This document shows positions 34,156-37,362 of a DNA stretch of 37,362 nt, one piece after another. A program made the position numbers and the translations under genes. The notes under the pieces were generated by a model. It was not told where the DNA came from, did not search any database, and saw only the letters and a list, made by a program, of their open reading frames with translations. Origin of the DNA: Clostridiales bacterium (GTDB lineage: Bacteria; Bacillota; Clostridia; Caldicoprobacterales; DTU083); contig DUOI01000110.1 in assembly GCA_012838915.1 (NCBI GenBank), positions 1-37,362 on the forward strand. The letters are read 5' to 3'. Within the stretch, counting starts at the first letter, position 1. Each line of letters starts with the position of its first letter.

Positions 34156-34803
34156 TTGCTGAAAAGGTTATGGGGAAGTTACGGTCATTTTATATTTGCT
34201 TTAATTCTTGTTGTCCTTAACCTGATATTCAATTGGCTGACGAAAACTATGGCTCCCAGGTATCAGATGGCTTCCAGCCTGGATCGCTTTATTCCTTTTT
34301 CAAAGGTTTTTATAGTACCCTATTTATTGTGGTTTGCTTATATCATAGTTGTACCAGTCTACCTGGGCCTGAAATCCAAAATACAATTTATACAATTTAA
34401 TACTTTTGTGGTTTTAGGGCAGTTGGTTTGTATGCTCTTTTATTTTATTTATCCAAACGGCCAGAATCTCAGACCGGATGTCATGAGCAACGATATATTT
34501 TCCCGCACAATATTGGCAATCTACAAGAACAATCCCTTTTCCTATACAGCTCCCAGTATTCATGTGTTGTATTCTCTGGCTGCCTACATCGGATTAATGA
34601 AATATGAACCTTTCAACAAGAAAAGGATTCCTTCCGCGCTGTCCTTTATTTTCATGGTGATTTCTATTCTTTCCACACTGTTTATAAAACAGCACACTGT
34701 TACGGATATAATTTTCGGGTTGCTGCTTAGTGCCCTGCTCTATGTGTTGGTTTACAAGTTAATACCCGGAAGAAAAAACTGCAATGCAGTGAAAAGTGTA
34801 TAG
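34156..34803 (+). CDS. PAP2-superfamily membrane phosphatase
   Basis: A 215-residue protein with about six membrane segments and the three PAP2 motifs: GQNLRPD (102-108), PSIH (133-136) and KQHTVTD (178-184), the last two carrying the catalytic histidines (His136, His180) and Asp184. Such enzymes dephosphorylate lipid phosphates, for example phosphatidic acid or undecaprenyl pyrophosphate, at the outer face of the membrane. The motifs fit the phosphatidic acid phosphatase/IPC synthase-like branch more than BacA. The TTG start at 34156 follows GGGGGAT. A LiaF-like gene follows after 27 bases. Confidence 0.88.
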   Translation: MLKRLWGSYGHFIFALILVVLNLIFNWLTKTMAPRYQMASSLDRFIPFSKVFIVPYLLWFAYIIVVPVYLGLKSKIQFIQFNTFVVLGQLVCMLFYFIYPNGQNLRPDVMSNDIFSRTILAIYKNNPFSYTAPSIHVLYSLAAYIGLMKYEPFNKKRIPSALSFIFMVISILSTLFIKQHTVTDIIFGLLLSALLYVLVYKLIPGRKNCNAVKSV

Positions 34804-34830
34804 AAAAAGTTCGGAAAGGGAGGATTATAA

Positions 34831-35340
34831 ATGAAATCATTTTTTTGGGGAATTTTCCTGGTTTCTTCCGGTTTGTTTCTGATGCTGAAACATTATTTTA
34901 ATTGGAATATTCCAACAGCCCGTGTGTTGATCGGCTTGTTTTTGGTATCCCTTGGTTTATCCCTTCTCATTGGAGGTGTTGGTTACAGGGATCAATCCAA
35001 CATTATACTGAACGAGGGCAGGCTGAATATAGGTGCAAGGGCCAAGGATTACAATATTGTATTTGGTCAGGCGGTTCTTGATTTTTCAGACGTCAGCTTG
35101 GAGGAATTGGATAAGAAAATAGAGCTGAATACGGTGTTTGGATCTGCTGAGATAGTGCTGCCTAAAGATGCGGCAGTGGAAATCAAGGCAAATTCCGCAT
35201 TCTCCTCCACCCGGTTGCCTGATGGTACAAATCTATCCTTTGGTGACCGTACCTATTTATCCGATCCGCAGGGAAAGGGACAGGCTGATTTTACGCTGGA
35301 GATAAATACTGTATTTGGCAGCACCGAAATTCGGCACTAA
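34831..35340 (+). CDS. LiaF-like/cell-wall-stress membrane protein
   Basis: A 169-residue protein with two N-terminal membrane segments (about 4-20 and 32-50) and a C-terminal beta-rich domain with repeated short strands: NIVFGQAVLDFSDV, NTVFGSAEIVLPKD and NTVFGSTEIRH. This matches the C-terminal domain of LiaF, the membrane inhibitor of the LiaRS envelope-stress system, and related DUF proteins. No LiaR or LiaS gene is nearby. GGGAGGATTATAA precedes the ATG. It is probably co-transcribed with the PAP2 gene, so a role in membrane or wall homeostasis is reasonable. Confidence 0.78.
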   Translation: MKSFFWGIFLVSSGLFLMLKHYFNWNIPTARVLIGLFLVSLGLSLLIGGVGYRDQSNIILNEGRLNIGARAKDYNIVFGQAVLDFSDVSLEELDKKIELNTVFGSAEIVLPKDAAVEIKANSAFSSTRLPDGTNLSFGDRTYLSDPQGKGQADFTLEINTVFGSTEIRH

Positions 35341-35443
35341 TAGGGTCGTTTTATCAGAATACAGGCTGTAAAAAAGTGTCATTGTTATAAATATATAGTT
35401 TTTAGTAATGGACATCAGGTATCAAAGGAGCTTATAGGGGGAA

Positions 35444-37362
35444 ATGAAAAAAAAATTTCTCATACTGTTAATTTGTGTACTTCTCTTAACAGTTACTTTC
35501 AGATATGCACCTGTTTCTGCTTCATCATACAGCATAATCAGAGTAAGATTTCTGTAGGTGACAAGTCATCGATTAACATAAACGTAGATGGTGAATACAT
35601 AATAAAGGAGGAGCCCTCCATTTCAATTCCAAGGGGCTCTTATACCGTATCTGCTTCCGGAAAAAATGTAAGGCTGCGAGGCCCGAATATTGATAAAGTA
35701 ATAGGCGCAACCCTGACTTTTGTAAGGTGTGAATATAAAGGTTCGGGGAATAACCATCTGACTATTAAAGGCACAGAACACGGCAATATCAATTATCTGG
35801 GTGACTTTGTGTTTACTGTAAGTTCAGGGACGTTGAACGTTGTCAATCATGTGCCTTTGGAACAATACCTTTACGGCGTTGTGGCGTACGAGATGAGTGA
35901 CAGCTTTCCCCTGGAGGCACTCAAGGTCCAGGCAGTATGTGCCAGGAGCTATGCAGTAAAGGCCATGTCTTCATCAGGGACCTATGACATAGGTGACAAG
36001 GCCAACCATCAGGTTTATAAAGGATATAATCCATCCTATAAGAATGTAATAAAGGCCGTCGATGCCACTGCAGGTGAAGTACTCAGCTATAAAAACAAGG
36101 TTATCTCCACATACTATTCCGCCTCCAACGGCGGGCAGACAGAGCTTCCCGGAAACATGTGGGGCGGCGGGGCTGAAAAAAACAAGGAATATCCATACCT
36201 TGTTCAAAAGGATGATCCCTACGATCTTGAGAATCCCAGCAGTAAGTATCAGAAAATCTTTGTGCCCAAACAAGTAGAGGGTACAGACTATGATCCCGTA
36301 AACATACCCGGCGATCATGTTGTCAGGGTTGTACATGTGAACGAATTTGCCAACGTCAGAAAAGGCCCGGGTACAAGCTACAGCATCATCGGGCCGGCGC
36401 CTATTAATTCCGTATATGAGTGGCTGGGAACAACAGGTAATTGGAACAAGATTATATATAAAGGAGAAGAAGCATATATCAGCGGCACCTATAGTCAAAA
36501 AGTGTCCAACGGCAGATATTTATACGCAAACAGTATACTGGCCGATATTCAGAACGAGGCCCAGGCTGGTCTTGAATCACAGGGTATAAAAATTTCTTCG
36601 CCAACCGATATAAAAATTATTACTGTAAACAAGCTGGAAAACGGACAGGAGAGGTATCCGGGTACAGGCAGCAGGAATTATGTCACTGCCAAGGCCACTG
36701 CCAATGTTAAATACATAGAAGAAGGCTCATCCGAATTATCCGGCGAGACAAAGGAAGTAAATGTAGTTTTGGAACTGATGAAAAAGTCAAACGGCAAATA
36801 CACCTTGTCTCATGACTACCTTGACTCCGATTTGCGAATGCGAGGCGTGGAACAAGCTGAAAGTGAAGGCGGCTATTATATAACAAACCGCAGATACGGT
36901 CACGGTGTGGGAATGAGTCAGCGGGGAGCCCAGACCATGGCAGGCAAGTATAATATGTCATACCAGGAGATTTTGGACTTTTATTTCGAAGGTACAAAGA
37001 TTATGAAGGTGGACAGCAGTATCCCAAGCCTGCCCGACCCTGCCGATATTCCTACACTTGCCAGTAGTAAATATAATATTGGCTCGAACAGGATAACCGG
37101 TTTGACAACCAACCTGTCTGTAGAAAAGTTTCTTTCCAATCTGACTGTATCCAACGGAACGGTCAGCCTAAGCTCAGCGGGCAAATCAAAAACTTCGGGT
37201 ATAGTAGCAACAGGTGATATCCTGCAGCTTAGAAACAATACAGGCTCCATATACAAGGAATATCCGCTGGTTATTTATGGTGATGTAAATGGTGATGGAA
37301 ATATAACTGTGATAGATTTACTAAGGGTGCAAAAGCATCTGTTAGGAGTCACATCTTTGAAT
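35444..37362 (+). CDS. Secreted SpoIID/LytB-domain protein with SH3b and dockerin-like domains, frameshifted and 3'-truncated
   Basis: A signal peptide (MKKKFLILLICVLLLTVTF) begins at ATG 35444 and that frame stops at TAG 35555-35557. The same protein resumes one frame back, at TCT 35551 (SVGDKSSININVDGEY), and stays open to the window end. One extra T in TTT (35549-35551) would join the two as RVRFSVGDK. The body shows the SpoIID/LytB domain (PLEQYLYGVVAYEMSDSFPL at 35845-35904; GHGVGMSQRGAQ at 36898-36933) with a bacterial SH3 domain inside it (VRVVHVNEFANVRKGPGTSY, about 36319-36378). After a linker domain comes a dockerin-like calcium repeat GDVNGDGNITVIDLLRVQKH from 37279. SpoIID-type proteins cleave or remodel peptidoglycan glycan strands or enhance amidases. 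The frameshift may be real or a sequencing error. Confidence 0.85.

Noticed and set aside
35546-35557. Programmed -1 ribosomal frameshift in the SpoIID/LytB gene
   Set aside because: No heptanucleotide slippery sequence and no evident downstream pseudoknot; a lost T in a homopolymer is simpler.
35974-36498. 174-residue minus-strand open frame
   Set aside because: Antisense to the SpoIID/LytB gene, which is open and conserved throughout in the plus direction.

Overview
The window looks like chromosomal DNA of a low-to-moderate GC, Gram-positive, probably anaerobic Clostridia member. Reasons: strong AAGGAGG-type ribosome sites, TTG and GTG starts, a RecD2-type helicase, bacterial AsnRS, a TSCPD (TIGR03905-type) protein, a DUF3842 protein, ECF/BioY vitamin transport, a SpoIID-family wall protein and a dockerin-like calcium repeat. 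I cannot name the species. I see no phage, transposon, tRNA, rRNA or CRISPR.

Layout. (1) 1-896: the 3' part of a Gfo/Idh/MocA oxidoreductase, then a terminator. (2) 1159-5888: a four-gene Gld-type ABC operon (ATPase, permease, GldG-like, DUF4340), followed by two unrecognised membrane/exported proteins (6064-7855) and an Hsp20 chaperone. (3) 8575-12612: RecD2 helicase, convergent with a YtrA-like GntR/ATPase/permease operon whose promoter carries a palindrome over its -10. (4) 12833-16513: FGGY sugar kinase and threonine aldolase, convergent with class II fructose-bisphosphate aldolase; a 16-bp tandem repeat and a bidirectional terminator lie between. (5) 16908-21036: bioY with a BirA-type operator, a hotdog thioesterase, asnS, a TSCPD protein and a class II aldolase. 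(6) 21017-25510: a DeoR/PHP/SDR operon divergent from an L-sorbose-1-phosphate-reductase-like dehydrogenase. (7) 25748-31010: a complete 2-oxoacid dehydrogenase complex in the order E2, E3, E1, with E1 alpha and beta fused. (8) 31469-32606: an ECF transporter S component translationally coupled to a uridine-kinase-like P-loop kinase, behind a long leader with an intrinsic terminator. (9) 32572-35340: DUF3842, SDR, PAP2 phosphatase and a LiaF-like membrane protein. (10) 35444-end: a secreted SpoIID/LytB protein with an internal SH3b domain and a C-terminal dockerin-like repeat. It is cut by the window edge and interrupted by an apparent one-base frameshift.

How they may work together. Regions 4 to 7 are rich in carbohydrate enzymes: a sugar kinase, three aldolase-type enzymes, two sugar-phosphate dehydrogenases and a DeoR regulator. 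They end in a complex that makes acyl-CoA and NADH. A polyol or ketose catabolic route feeding a 2-oxoacid or acetoin-like substrate is plausible, but it is inference: no sugar transporter is present to name the substrate. The points I consider most worth a second look are the SpoIID/SH3b/dockerin architecture and its frameshift, the fused E1 with two insertions together with the tandem binding domains of E2, the leader RNA of the ECF/kinase pair, and the promoter palindrome of the DeoR/PHP/SDR operon.
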